Shown piece by piece: positions 16,225-26,992 of a DNA stretch of 64,000 bases. Under the pieces are notes generated by a model. It made no database searches. It saw only the letters and a program-made list of their open reading frames with translations, and was not told where the DNA came from. The stretch covers positions 75,659 through 139,658 of the forward strand of contig JAFDZV010000017.1 of the NCBI GenBank assembly GCA_018266795.1, in the 5' to 3' direction. The stretch's first letter is position 1, and each line of letters starts with the position of its first letter. This stretch comes from Bacteroidota bacterium. GTDB lineage: Bacteria; Bacteroidota; Ignavibacteria; OLB7. A program made the translations under genes and the position numbers.

Positions 16225-19200
16225 TCATGGCTTCACCGTGTTTGCATCGATGTAGAGATCGCGAATCGTGAGAAGCGGTTGCTGCTGATTCGGATCGGCC
16301 GTCAATGCCGCGAACACCGTGAGCTGCATGTTCACCTGCGATGTCCCGTTCAGCACCGGCTGATTGTCCGACATCCAGGTTGTGACGCTCGCGGCAAACG
16401 GAGCCACGAACGCCGGCGGCTTTCCGGCTTCCGGGGTTGCCATCGTTGGCGGAAGCAGGCTTACCGGCACCGACGTGCGCGGCGTCAGCGGCAGCGACGG
16501 GATCAGCAGATAGGAGAACGCGGACGTCATCTTCGCCGCTACCTGCTGTCCGACGGCACCGCTGAACAGCGACTCGAAGAACGCGTCGAGATATCCTTCC
16601 AACGTCTGAACAGCCGGCGCAACCGTGCCGAGGTTGTAGGAGTCGTACTCCAGCAACGGCACAATCGGATCGGAGAACTTCACCAGCGGTGTGCTGAAGC
16701 GGAACGTATCGGTGGTTGCCACGCCGGGCACCAGGAACTGATTCCGCACCACCTGCACGCCGGACCAGCCGTTCTGGAACTGGAAGAGATTGAGCCCCGG
16801 GATCGCAACCGCGCGCTGCGGGATGGAGAGGGCCTCGTCGTACTGGAGATAGGTATCCTCGTTGCCGGAAGCTTTCAGCTTGTAGCGATAGGAGACGAGC
16901 GCTCCCGGAGGCGGATCCGGAGCAACCTCCCACTGATACTTGGCCGGCTCCACGACAACCACCGGCACCGGCACATTCACTCCATCCGGCACGAGCGAGA
17001 CCTTGAAGATGTCGATGCGGGCCTCGCCGTTGTCGTCGGAGAGAACGATGTCGAACACGAAGGTCACCTGCCGCGGGATCGCAGGCATCGCAAGGACGGT
17101 CTTGGAATCGGCCCACGCCTTGTAGGCATCGGCAAATCCCTCAGTGATCGCCGTAAACGCCTGAACCGCATACTCCGCATTGGTCACGTCGGCAGGCTTG
17201 CTGTTCGCGTTCACCGCGCGGAGATAGGTGATCATGTCGTGTTCGATCGCCGGGTACACGGTCACGAACTGCGCGAGCGCGGCGAAGAGACCGGCCGATG
17301 GATCGACGTACCCCGCCTTCAGCATGGACGGCGTCAGGTTGAACTCCACCGTTGTACGAACGGAGTCCTGCGCGCTCCCCAGATAGACGTAGCTGAACCC
17401 GTAGTCCCAGATGGCGAGATCGCCCGGCGAGGTTGCCCCCTCCATCAGCATGGCCTGCCCAAGGAAGGTCGTGTTCTGCGCCGTCGCCGTCTGCGTTGTC
17501 ACCGTTGGAGGTGTCGGCAGCGCGCGGAGCACCACCGGTATCTCCGCTCCGTTCTCGATCGGCGACGTGAACGGTCCGTTCACGAACGTGATCCACGAGC
17601 TCTGCTCGTAGTCGTCGATGCCGGGCACGTGGCGGATGTTGAACTCCAGATGCGTCATCGCATAGGAAAGGTCCAGCGTCACGTAGGGCTGCTTGGTCAC
17701 GTTCTTGGAGGAGAAGAGGAAGGCAAGCCTGGTGTTGCCGCTTCCCCCCGCCGGCGTGAGCGGCACCTTGCCGCTGGAGAGCGAGTAGTTCTGCTCCGAG
17801 CCGAGGGCGCCGGATTCCAGCAGGCCCTTCGGTGTGGCCCCCTGCGGCTGCCCGAAGAAGCGCGGCGTGGCCACGTTCCCCGGCACAGCAGGCTCGTTGG
17901 TGCTGGCATCGGTTACCGGCAACACCGTCACGGCCGTCACCAGATACGCGTTGCTCAGGCGGTTCAACAATGCCTGCCGCATCTCCTCCTGCGCGGCCTT
18001 CTTCGTATCGGAATCCGATGCGCTCGTCACCAGAATCGGGCTCACCGTGGATGAGATCGCATCGGCAAGCTTCCTCTTCGCCTTCAGGATCCTGGTTACA
18101 TAGCCGTCCTTCTCCGGATCGTCGAAGAGCAGGTTGTCCAGGATGAATGCGGGCGATGCGAACGTCGGCGAGAGGAACGTGTCGATCGCAGTCAGCGCGG
18201 AGTTGGACCAGACATTCATGTCCACGCCGGTGAACGTGATCATCGGCGTCTGTCCGTCCGGATACGGCTTGCCGGTGCTGTACTGGTTCAGTTGCAGCGC
18301 GTCCGTGCGCAGCTCCGTTGCCACCGGCATCGGCGCGTAGTAGCTGGGCGTGGAGCCGATGGTGTAGGTGAGCCCGGTGCCGGGCTTCCTTCCCATGCGC
18401 ACGGCCCACACGGTAACTGAGGATGTCGTGCGCGGCTGATCGGGCATCGCCGCACCCGTCCCCACGCGGAACTGCCAGTCCGAGGTAATGAACACCTTCT
18501 CCACGGCAGCCGCGAATGCGGAGAGATCCTGCGGCGGCGGCACCGGCTCGTCGTGGTCGGTGACCGGAGGTATCACCGGAGCCTGGGCCGGAGCGTCCAT
18601 CAGCGGCCGCACACCGGATACAACCTCCAGCCCGTCCGGCAGCACGCGCAGCGCGGGATCGCACAGCTCCGGCTTGCGGCGAAGCATGATGGCCGCATCC
18701 ATCTGGAGGATGTTCTCTGCCGAAACCGATGCAATCGGGACGTCCACGTTCAGCGTAAGCGTTGGCTGCGTTCCGCCGGGCGAACAGTGGGCGCGGTTGT
18801 AGACGTACTGCACGCACTGCGAGACGAACGTGCGCACGGCCGCCTGGTTCGCAGGGGAGAGCTCGCCGTCCGGAGCCGTGAGGATGCTGTTGCGCAGCCA
18901 CATGGAGACGGCATTGCCGCTGAGCCCGGGGATGCCGAGCGAGTCGTAGTTCTGATTGAGCTGGTAGTAGACGCGCGTGAACGCCTCCAGATCGTTCACC
19001 GCTCCCTGCTGCCACTGCGGCATATCGTTGCCGGGAGGGTTCTGGCACGGCTTCGTATCGCCGGACGTGGGCTCGTAGGCCGCGGTGTTCAGCTGCATCG
19101 TCATCTGGAACTGCGGGCTGCCCGCCGTTCCGCCGTACGTGTAGTACGTGCGCACGTTGGGCCACTTGTCCACGCTGATCAGCCGGTCCACGTAGTCCAC

Positions 19201-22200
19201 CGCGGAGAACGGATTGTTCAACGGTCCGGTGTAGCCGGCCGGCGGCGCGGAGAACGGCGTTACCGTACGGTTGCCGAACACGTCCACCCATCCCAGATTG
19301 ATCTGCGAGAGCGAGCCCACGGCGATGTACGGGTTGGCGCTCCGCTGCGGCAGGCTTGGCGTGCCGGTGTTGTCCGGCGCGGCGTTCACCAGCGCATAGG
19401 CCGTGCTGTAGCCAAGCGCCTGCCCGTACAGGAACGGATCCTCCGCCTGCGCCGCCATCAGCGCACGGCGTGTTTCGGGGCGCCGCAGCTGCGCGGCCTG
19501 GGACGACGGCACGGACTTGCGCGGCCCGAAGGAGAGGCCCGGCGGGCTGTTCCGGAAGAACGCATTGCCGAAGAAGCCGGCTGTGAGCAACTGATAGAGC
19601 GAGAAGAGATAGGCCTGCGCGAACGCATCCTTCTGCGGCTGCGTCGGGTTCGGCGGCAGGTCCGGCGGGTTGCCCAGGTTCGCACGCGTGAGCTCCACCG
19701 CCACATTGCCGATGCCGAGCGCCGGCTGCGCGTCGAAGTCCTCGGAGTCCGTGTTGATCGTCGCGTTCGCCGCGAAGATCTTCCCCACCGGCGCCGCAAG
19801 CTTGGCCAGTGCGTCCAGCGAGAGCCCGTAGTAGTCCGAAAGCCCCGGGAACAGATTCCCCGGTCCGCCTGAGGCCGTGCTCACATTGTAGGTGATCGGC
19901 GGGAAGCGGAACACCGAGTAGAGCGCCACAGGAACGCCCGGGTTGTACTCGGTCAGCCGCGCAACGGTGATCGGGTCCGCGGCTCCCATGTTGTAGTGCG
20001 TCACGAACGCCGTGAGCACATCGCCGCCGGCAAGATCCTGCGGCGTCACCTGCCGAACCACGCCGGAGATCGGAATGCCGGTGCCGGTGACGATCGGCAG
20101 CGTCGGGTTCAGGGCAACCAGCGTGCCGATGTTTGCGCCGAAGATATCGGAGAGCTCCTGCAGCGATTCGTCTCCGGTCCGGCCGGTGATCGCGGATGCA
20201 TGCGACCTGGACTCCAGCGATACCACCGCACGATTCAGATCGATCGGATCGGTGGTGATGAAGGCGTTCGTGAAGTTGGTGAGCAGGGAGCCGTTCGCCG
20301 GCTCCTTCGCGCGGTTGTACGATATCACCAGCGTCAGCGTGGCGACGCCGCTGCTGTCGAACAGATTGTCGGGCAGCCCGGCATCGCTTCCCACCATCTC
20401 GTAATAGAGATAGTATCCGCCGGAACGAACCGTGCTCAGTTCCCACATCAGCTTGACGAATTCGCCCGGCGACTGCGCGATGCCGCGCGGCTGGCTTCCA
20501 CCGGCCGCGAAGAATGCCATCGGCGCCGCGGCCGGCGGATTCGTGGTTGTGGAGAGATTGGTCTGCGTGATGAAGCTCAGGAACTCGGAGCTCGCACGGC
20601 TTACGAGGCCGGTGGGGGCGGCGGGATTATCCGGATAGAGAATGAACAGGCCAGAGACCACATCCTGCCCGATGCTGTCCATTGCCGTCAGCAGGCTCTG
20701 CAGCAGCATCGCGTCCGACGGGCCCGGGCCTATCAGCTCGTAGTTGTACGGTGCAAGCAACTGTGCCGGGTCGCCGCTGTTGCCGGAGCTGGGCGGCACA
20801 ACGTTGTTGGCGAACGGATTCTGCGGCTCCAGGTCCGACGCCTGAGCGAGACGCTTCACCTGGAAGTCGATGCGCGTGGAGAACGCATAGTTGGCGAGCG
20901 GATCGAACGTGGTAAGGCGCGTGGCCGGATCCGTTGTTCCCACCTGCGGCTGGAGCACGGCGAGATACTGCTGCGAATCCTTCACGGAGACGCCGGCGCC
21001 GGTGAGCGCGGCCTGGCGTGCCTCCCCTTCGCGCAGCAGCGTGTCCGGCATCTGCCACAGCATCGGCTGTATCTGCGGGCCGGAGTCCGCGGCCTCCATC
21101 GCGGCGGCATACAGCCCCGCGGGGGCCGTTACCGCCGCCACTTCCGCCTGGCCCGAGGTGGACCACATCGAGACGTTCTGCGCGGACGTGCGCTTCGGTG
21201 TCACGTTCACGTCCGGCTGAATGCCGAGCGTTGGATTGGGCTGATATCCGTTCGCACGTGCGTAGTCCAGCACCACCTTCAGTTCTCCCGCCTGCTGCGT
21301 GAGATCGATCGGAAGCGTAAGCGTTGTCTTGCTGCCGTTGAACTCCAGCCAGGAGAGCGTGGTGTCCTTGTCGAGCGAGATGCCGTATGCGGCGCCGGTG
21401 AGCGGCGGCGTGGGGAACTCCTGCCCGGTGAGCTGGTAGAGTCCGTAGTCCGGCTGGCCCGTTGGATAGAGGAAGTCCGAGGAAAGGCCGAGCCCCGTAT
21501 CGTTCGGAAGCCGCACGCCGTGCAGCGGATAGCGCGCCGCCATGCCGGCCGTCTGCGCCACTTGATCGCCGCGTACGATCACGGACCAGAGATCCGAGAC
21601 GTAGAGCGAATTCAGATCGGCGATCTGAATCGTTGCGCTCGCGGAGGCGTCGAAGAAGTCCGGCACCGTCTGGTTCGCCGGCACGTCGATGATCGCATCC
21701 AGCGTCATGCCGAACGTGGTCATGATCCGCTGCAGCGTGTCGCCGGCGCCGGTTGTATACGCGATCGCAGGAATCGTGATCGTCACGGAGGGAACCAGAA
21801 GATTCGTCATGCCGTACAGGCTGCTCTGGTCCGCAAGCTCCTGGAGCGTCAGGCCAACGTTCGTCGCGATGGACTGGAACGAATCGCCCGGCATCGTCTC
21901 GTACTTCACCGGCTTCGTCTTCACCGTCACCGTGATCTCCACGCCCGGCGCGATCATCGTGCTGAACAGGGCGTTCGCAATGATGATCGATGCGGGCGTT
22001 GTCTGCCAGCGCTTGTTGCTGGCCGCCGGATCGGTGTATCGCGCCGCCACGGTGGTGAGGCTGTTCTCCTTCTGCAGTGTGTAGGTAAGGCCTTCCAGGC
22101 TGAGAGGCTTGCCGGCCGAAAGCGCGTGCGTGAGATTCGGCGTGGCGATATCCTGCACGATCATGTGATCGTTCCCCTGCAGATCCTCGTTGCCGCGCTC

Positions 22201-25200
22201 CTTCAACCAGTTCAGAATCGTGGTCAGCGAATCCTGCGGCCGCAGCACGTAGGCGTAATCGTCCAGGGCGTCCGCGGAGGCCTGCACCAGCTGGCGTGCA
22301 ACCAGAAGGAAGTAGTCCTCGAACACGAACTGCGCAAGCGGCTCCGGCGTCTCATCGAACAGGCGTTGCGTACTCGGCGCCCTGCCGTTCTCATCCTCCA
22401 CACGCGCGGCAAGCTGCCTGAAGATCGCTGCGATCTCCGCGCGGTACGCCTCGGTCACCGTTGTGTACTTCCCGAGTGAGATCTTGACCGTGCCGGTGCC
22501 GCTCTGCTTCGGCACCGTGAAGGAGAGACCGGTGAACGGCGGGAAGACGGTTGCGCCCGCCTTCACCCCGGTATCACCCGGCTTCACATTCACCGTGAAC
22601 GTGTTCTGAAGGAACGGGATGATGTTGGCGTAATTGAGCGGCGGGTTCTCGTTGTTGGAGAGCGCGTCGATGATCTCCTGCAGCTGAAGCTTCGTTACCA
22701 CCACCTCGCTCGAGGAATCCAGCATGGCAACATCGCCCTCCGGATGCACCAGCGAGTCGATCACCCACGGGAGCATGTACTGGCAGAGCGACTGGAACGA
22801 CGATCCGTTCGCGTTGCCGGTGCCGTCCACCGTTGGGGCATCCATCGCGAAGAGGAAGATGAACGCGCCCTGCTGGTCCGCAAGTTTGGTGCTCTTCACG
22901 TCCGGCACCATCACGCTGAACTGCGGCGCCGGCACCAGCGTGAGCGTGGGGGCCGTGGCGCTTGCCGCCATGCGCACGTTGGGCTTGAACCGGAGCGTGG
23001 CCGGCGTGTGGGCCAGCAACCGGCGACGCACCGAGAGCGGCGGCAGGCTGCGCATGCGGCGCGCGCGGAGCGACTTCGTGGAACCGCCGTCCCACGGCGC
23101 CACGCCGTCGCTGCCGATCGTGAGCTCCGCCGTGATCGTGATCGCGAAGGAGAAGCTGATCGTGAAGGAGAAGATGCCGAGGTTGATCTTCAGCGAGACC
23201 TTCACCGAGACGTGCGCCGAGAGCGAGAGCGGAATCTTGCGGAACGATTCGTAGGTCACCTGCGCCACCACCTGCACCACCAGTTCCACATCGGCCTTGA
23301 TGATGGCGAAGTCCACGGAGCCGTACAGCTTGCCGATGATGCCGAACGATCCCTTCAGCTTGAAGTAGTAGTTCCCCTGCACCTCGCCGTTGTTGGCCGG
23401 CGCACCGTCTGCGGAATACGGATGCCACGCGGCGAACATTCCCTCGATGATGCCGAAGATCGTGATCGAGAAACCGGCCTTCAGCGGTCCCTTCTCGAAG
23501 TAGTATCCAACGCCGAGCTGCGCGCCGAAGCCGAACACGATCACCGGATCGAACGTTCCCTTCGTAGTGGGGGGGAGCCCGGTGGCCGTTGCGTTGCTCA
23601 GCTTGCCGAAGTAGAAACCGGCCGAACCCAGCACCGGAACGCCGTAGATGATGGCCATCACCGTGAACGACCTGGAGAAGTCCAGGTTGTACGGGAAGCC
23701 GAAGTCGAAGAAGAAGTCGCCGTTGGTATAGATCTGAATGCGGATGCTCGGGAGCACGATGGAGAACGCACCGAAGTTCAGATTCCGCAGCACGCTCGGG
23801 AAGCTGAAGTCTATCTGGTAGAGCCCGATGTCGTCCGTGATCTTCTTGTAGAGGATATCGATCACCAGCCCGGCGAACACCTTCGCCTTCTCGCCGTTGC
23901 ACTGGAGGCGCAGGCCGTAGAGGTTGGGATCGTTGAACACGATCATGCAATCGAACGTGTAGACCGTGCCCACGCGAAGGATGCCGAAGTCCGCGGCGAT
24001 CAGCCAGTTGTTGCTGGCCAGATAGTAGGGCTGCCCAGGCTCCAGGCTGGTGGGGTTCACCGGGTTGGACTGGGTGTTGGTGGAGGGGACCTTCTCCAGC
24101 GCCTTGATCACGGCCTGCGTGGAATCGAACGTCGAGGAACCGACAATCCCCACGCGCTGCCCCAGCGCCAACAGACGCAGATCGAAGAGCTCGTTCCCCT
24201 GCCCCGGCACGTTCGGCATGTTCTGAACGTCCTGGCCGGGACCATCCGGCTTGAAGAGCGGGGAGTTCTGCAGCCCCGGAACGCTGATCGTGCCGTCGAT
24301 CGCAATCGTCACCTTCCCCTCCACCAGCTGGAACTTCAGGCCGTTGATCTTCATGAAACCGAAGTCGATCGGCGAGGGGAGCGAGTACTTCGCCGTCACG
24401 CGGTTCGCGATGTTCGGCTTCATGTCGTAGGTGAGCGAAAGGCCGTCCAGCGGAATCTTGTTGAGCAGATCCCACGGCGAGTCGAGCGTGAAGTAGGGAT
24501 CGCCGATCAACCGCACCAGCGACTGAATCAGGCTGCCCACCGTCCAGCCGTTGAGCGTGAAGGTGACGGTCTGATTGGTGATGTCGTACGTGGAACGGAT
24601 TCCCATCCACTGAATCCAGAGCACCTGGCTCGTGGGCACTTCCGCATCCGTGAGCAGATGCGCGGAGTCTCCCAGCGACTTCGCCAGCTCCTCCATCGAG
24701 ATGCCGAGCTCCTTCGCGTCATCGGTCGCCGGGCCGAAACGGTATCCCACCATCAGTTCCAGCCGCACCGAGGAGGAGAGATACGGGAACGTGAGAACGA
24801 TGGTGCCGATCACCGAGCCGGAGAATTCCTTCCCCGGCTTGTTGCCGTCGTAGGCAAGCCCGATCTCCGCCTTGGTCTCGATCGGCAGACCGGGAAGGCC
24901 GTCGTACTTCCACGACACGACGCCGGCAACCTTGTAGGTGGGCTTGTTCGCATCGGCAACCGCAACGGCAGTGCCCGGAACGCTCGGCGCAGCAAGGCCG
25001 CGCGGGGAGGTGCTGCTCGCGGTCGGGATGGTGGCGTCCACGCTGAAGCTCTCCACCACGAGATCGCCCGGCAGGAAGCTCGGGAACTGGTAGTCCCCCG
25101 TGATGAACTTGAAGAACTGATTCACCAGATCGGTCAGGTTCAGCGGCTCCGCAAGCGACGTCTGAAGCGTCCAGACACTGGGTGACTTCGTGCCGTCGTA

Positions 25201-26931
25201 CTCCACGAACGCGTTCACGACGATCGGCCCAACGCCTACCACGCCGGAGATCGAGCCGCGATACACCGTTGTGCCGGTTGAGCCCTTCGGCGGATTGGTG
25301 GGCGTGCTGGCCGCAAGCCTGAACTCCATTCCCTGGAACTGGATCAGCGGCTTGCCGTTCCACTGAATGAAGTCCAGCGTTGCATCGAACGTGAAGCCGA
25401 AGGAATAACTCTTCGCACTCGGATTGATGCTCAGCAGCACGTCCGAGAAGGAGATCGATATGCCGGCCGGCATGCCGATCGCTCCCTTGGTTACCTTCCT
25501 GAGGAGGGTATCCATCGAGACACAGCCGGCAAAGGCCGCCTCGATGTTGAATGCCTGATCGATTGAGACCGAGAACTCACCGCCGTTGGTCTTGCAGTCC
25601 GCCTGCTGGAAGACATCCGGGAACAGCTGGAACGTGGTGGTGAAGGTAACCAGGTTCTGGCTGGTGGCGGTGTTGAGCGGGTTGATAATGGTCCAGTCCA
25701 GGACGATGGACGTGATCGTGAAGATTGCGCCGTTGGTGGGATCGCCGAAGAGCGTGAGCGGCTGCCCCGCCTTGCTTCCCAGCGAGACGCCGACCGAGGT
25801 GACGCCGGGCGAGGGAAGCAGCGGTCCGCTGAGCGAAAGTCCCTCCAGCCCGATGGTGGTGAGGAAGGCCTGAAGCTGCGGCGGCACGTACTGGAAGAAC
25901 GAGTTGCCGTTCATCAGCATGGCGGCAACCGTCATCGGTGTAAGGCGAACGTCGCTCTCGGGATCGACGATGATGGAGAAGTTGTACTGGCGCCCGCTCT
26001 GCAGCAGCTGCGACTGAAGCGCCAGCGTCAACGTTGCCTGCGCGCCCGTGATCTGATCGGCCGGAAGGTCGAGCGAGATATCGAACTTCGCGCCGAAGAA
26101 GAGCGCGGGCGTCTGCACCGGTTCCTCCTCTTCATCGCTCAGCGTTCCATCGGCATTGTAGACAACGTCCTCGGGGTCAACCGGATCGTACACGGTCGCG
26201 ATCTGGAAGCCGATGCTTGGCGCGTAGGCCTTCAGGAAGTAGACGGTGATGGAGTTGTTGCTGATCAACCCCTTCAGATCCATGTCCGGGTAGAGGATCT
26301 TCTCGTTGTCCGCCTTGTCCAGCGTGATCGGCCCGAAGAACGGAAGCGTGGCGGGAACAACGCCCAGCCCCTGCACCAGCGCGAAGATCGGCTGGAACTG
26401 CTGCGGCACGTTGAGCACCGATGTGAAGTTCTGCCCTTCCAACAGGTGGATGGTGGTGCCGCTCCATTGATAGTCCTGCTCCACCGTCGTGAAGACGAAC
26501 GTTGGATTGTTGAGCACCAGCAGATTGAACGGCCAGCCGGTCATGTAGGTGAAGAAGGTGCTGAACGTCCAGTCGTTCAGCATCGCCACCTCCACCTGAA
26601 CCTGCAGCACATCCGCAGGGAGCGAGAACGTAAGCTTCACACCGGTCTGCCCCTGGGTAAGCCCAAGGAAGTCCTGCGCCAGCGTGGCGTTCTGCACCGT
26701 GAAGCTGAGGTTGCTGATGGGGCCTACGTCATCCGCCGAGAAGCTCACGGCCAGGCCGCCGGCGGCCTCCGGAATGCGGAAGGCTGCGGTTAGCGCGGCG
26801 TCGAATCCGGGCGGCGGCGTTGGCCCGTTCGCCTGAATGTAGGCGGCGTTGAGCGTTACCGGCCCCGGGTTCGAATCGCGTCGCAGTGCGTCGGCGAACT
26901 GCTGCAGTTGCCCTTGCGGATCGTTTGCCAT
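16225..26931 (-). CDS. Giant (3568-aa) multidomain beta-rich protein with LysM-like modules
   Basis: One uninterrupted frame with GGGAG before the ATG. No N-terminal signal peptide and no T9SS tail. Residues 1 to about 1275 are a Phe/Thr/Val-rich beta region. About 1277-1325 is an Arg-rich, Pro-containing linker (LRARRMRSLPPLSVRRRL) that may separate or be cleaved between halves. Residues about 1612-1770 hold three LysM-like modules (YTLQKENSLTTVAARY; YETMPGDSFQSIATNVGLTL; YTTGAGDTLQRIMTTFGMTL). Three more degenerate ones lie at about 2250-2390 (GDESLQELSDIFG, GDVLTAFVTHYNM, GNLFPGLSDYYGLS). The C-terminal 1100 residues are again beta-rich. LysM modules usually bind peptidoglycan or chitin, or act as connectors. 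I do not recognise the whole protein. It may be a scaffold of a large assembly, with the EEP genes upstream as partners. Confidence 0.85.
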   Translation of the reverse strand: MANDPQGQLQQFADALRRDSNPGPVTLNAAYIQANGPTPPPGFDAALTAAFRIPEAAGGLAVSFSADDVGPISNLSFTVQNATLAQDFLGLTQGQTGVKLTFSLPADVLQVQVEVAMLNDWTFSTFFTYMTGWPFNLLVLNNPTFVFTTVEQDYQWSGTTIHLLEGQNFTSVLNVPQQFQPIFALVQGLGVVPATLPFFGPITLDKADNEKILYPDMDLKGLISNNSITVYFLKAYAPSIGFQIATVYDPVDPEDVVYNADGTLSDEEEEPVQTPALFFGAKFDISLDLPADQITGAQATLTLALQSQLLQSGRQYNFSIIVDPESDVRLTPMTVAAMLMNGNSFFQYVPPQLQAFLTTIGLEGLSLSGPLLPSPGVTSVGVSLGSKAGQPLTLFGDPTNGAIFTITSIVLDWTIINPLNTATSQNLVTFTTTFQLFPDVFQQADCKTNGGEFSVSIDQAFNIEAAFAGCVSMDTLLRKVTKGAIGMPAGISISFSDVLLSINPSAKSYSFGFTFDATLDFIQWNGKPLIQFQGMEFRLAASTPTNPPKGSTGTTVYRGSISGVVGVGPIVVNAFVEYDGTKSPSVWTLQTSLAEPLNLTDLVNQFFKFITGDYQFPSFLPGDLVVESFSVDATIPTASSTSPRGLAAPSVPGTAVAVADANKPTYKVAGVVSWKYDGLPGLPIETKAEIGLAYDGNKPGKEFSGSVIGTIVLTFPYLSSSVRLELMVGYRFGPATDDAKELGISMEELAKSLGDSAHLLTDAEVPTSQVLWIQWMGIRSTYDITNQTVTFTLNGWTVGSLIQSLVRLIGDPYFTLDSPWDLLNKIPLDGLSLTYDMKPNIANRVTAKYSLPSPIDFGFMKINGLKFQLVEGKVTIAIDGTISVPGLQNSPLFKPDGPGQDVQNMPNVPGQGNELFDLRLLALGQRVGIVGSSTFDSTQAVIKALEKVPSTNTQSNPVNPTSLEPGQPYYLASNNWLIAADFGILRVGTVYTFDCMIVFNDPNLYGLRLQCNGEKAKVFAGLVIDILYKKITDDIGLYQIDFSFPSVLRNLNFGAFSIVLPSIRIQIYTNGDFFFDFGFPYNLDFSRSFTVMAIIYGVPVLGSAGFYFGKLSNATATGLPPTTKGTFDPVIVFGFGAQLGVGYYFEKGPLKAGFSITIFGIIEGMFAAWHPYSADGAPANNGEVQGNYYFKLKGSFGIIGKLYGSVDFAIIKADVELVVQVVAQVTYESFRKIPLSLSAHVSVKVSLKINLGIFSFTISFSFAITITAELTIGSDGVAPWDGGSTKSLRARRMRSLPPLSVRRRLLAHTPATLRFKPNVRMAASATAPTLTLVPAPQFSVMVPDVKSTKLADQQGAFIFLFAMDAPTVDGTGNANGSSFQSLCQYMLPWVIDSLVHPEGDVAMLDSSSEVVVTKLQLQEIIDALSNNENPPLNYANIIPFLQNTFTVNVKPGDTGVKAGATVFPPFTGLSFTVPKQSGTGTVKISLGKYTTVTEAYRAEIAAIFRQLAARVEDENGRAPSTQRLFDETPEPLAQFVFEDYFLLVARQLVQASADALDDYAYVLRPQDSLTTILNWLKERGNEDLQGNDHMIVQDIATPNLTHALSAGKPLSLEGLTYTLQKENSLTTVAARYTDPAASNKRWQTTPASIIIANALFSTMIAPGVEITVTVKTKPVKYETMPGDSFQSIATNVGLTLQELADQSSLYGMTNLLVPSVTITIPAIAYTTGAGDTLQRIMTTFGMTLDAIIDVPANQTVPDFFDASASATIQIADLNSLYVSDLWSVIVRGDQVAQTAGMAARYPLHGVRLPNDTGLGLSSDFLYPTGQPDYGLYQLTGQEFPTPPLTGAAYGISLDKDTTLSWLEFNGSKTTLTLPIDLTQQAGELKVVLDYARANGYQPNPTLGIQPDVNVTPKRTSAQNVSMWSTSGQAEVAAVTAPAGLYAAAMEAADSGPQIQPMLWQMPDTLLREGEARQAALTGAGVSVKDSQQYLAVLQPQVGTTDPATRLTTFDPLANYAFSTRIDFQVKRLAQASDLEPQNPFANNVVPPSSGNSGDPAQLLAPYNYELIGPGPSDAMLLQSLLTAMDSIGQDVVSGLFILYPDNPAAPTGLVSRASSEFLSFITQTNLSTTTNPPAAAPMAFFAAGGSQPRGIAQSPGEFVKLMWELSTVRSGGYYLYYEMVGSDAGLPDNLFDSSGVATLTLVISYNRAKEPANGSLLTNFTNAFITTDPIDLNRAVVSLESRSHASAITGRTGDESLQELSDIFGANIGTLVALNPTLPIVTGTGIPISGVVRQVTPQDLAGGDVLTAFVTHYNMGAADPITVARLTEYNPGVPVALYSVFRFPPITYNVSTASGGPGNLFPGLSDYYGLSLDALAKLAAPVGKIFAANATINTDSEDFDAQPALGIGNVAVELTRANLGNPPDLPPNPTQPQKDAFAQAYLFSLYQLLTAGFFGNAFFRNSPPGLSFGPRKSVPSSQAAQLRRPETRRALMAAQAEDPFLYGQALGYSTAYALVNAAPDNTGTPSLPQRSANPYIAVGSLSQINLGWVDVFGNRTVTPFSAPPAGYTGPLNNPFSAVDYVDRLISVDKWPNVRTYYTYGGTAGSPQFQMTMQLNTAAYEPTSGDTKPCQNPPGNDMPQWQQGAVNDLEAFTRVYYQLNQNYDSLGIPGLSGNAVSMWLRNSILTAPDGELSPANQAAVRTFVSQCVQYVYNRAHCSPGGTQPTLTLNVDVPIASVSAENILQMDAAIMLRRKPELCDPALRVLPDGLEVVSGVRPLMDAPAQAPVIPPVTDHDEPVPPPQDLSAFAAAVEKVFITSDWQFRVGTGAAMPDQPRTTSSVTVWAVRMGRKPGTGLTYTIGSTPSYYAPMPVATELRTDALQLNQYSTGKPYPDGQTPMITFTGVDMNVWSNSALTAIDTFLSPTFASPAFILDNLLFDDPEKDGYVTRILKAKRKLADAISSTVSPILVTSASDSDTKKAAQEEMRQALLNRLSNAYLVTAVTVLPVTDASTNEPAVPGNVATPRFFGQPQGATPKGLLESGALGSEQNYSLSSGKVPLTPAGGSGNTRLAFLFSSKNVTKQPYVTLDLSYAMTHLEFNIRHVPGIDDYEQSSWITFVNGPFTSPIENGAEIPVVLRALPTPPTVTTQTATAQNTTFLGQAMLMEGATSPGDLAIWDYGFSYVYLGSAQDSVRTTVEFNLTPSMLKAGYVDPSAGLFAALAQFVTVYPAIEHDMITYLRAVNANSKPADVTNAEYAVQAFTAITEGFADAYKAWADSKTVLAMPAIPRQVTFVFDIVLSDDNGEARIDIFKVSLVPDGVNVPVPVVVVEPAKYQWEVAPDPPPGALVSYRYKLKASGNEDTYLQYDEALSIPQRAVAIPGLNLFQFQNGWSGVQVVRNQFLVPGVATTDTFRFSTPLVKFSDPIVPLLEYDSYNLGTVAPAVQTLEGYLDAFFESLFSGAVGQQVAAKMTSAFSYLLIPSLPLTPRTSVPVSLLPPTMATPEAGKPPAFVAPFAASVTTWMSDNQPVLNGTSQVNMQLTVFAALTADPNQQQPLLTIRDLYIDANTVKP

Positions 26932-26992
26932 GACGGCTCCCTATATGTATTGCCCGGACACGATGCTGAGCGGCCCGGACATCATGGATGTC

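Noticed and set aside
17141-25185. Long open frames opposite and alongside the giant gene (for example 22744-25185 plus strand, 813 codons, and 17141-20446 minus strand, 1101 codons)
   Set aside because: They are shadows caused by the high G+C codon pattern. Their residues are Arg/Ala/His-heavy with no domain, while the 16225-26931 frame has consistent protein-like composition, a ribosome site and LysM-like modules.
26860-26885. GGGTTCGAATCG, like the T-loop of a tRNA
   Set aside because: It lies inside the start of the giant gene and no cloverleaf can be formed around it.
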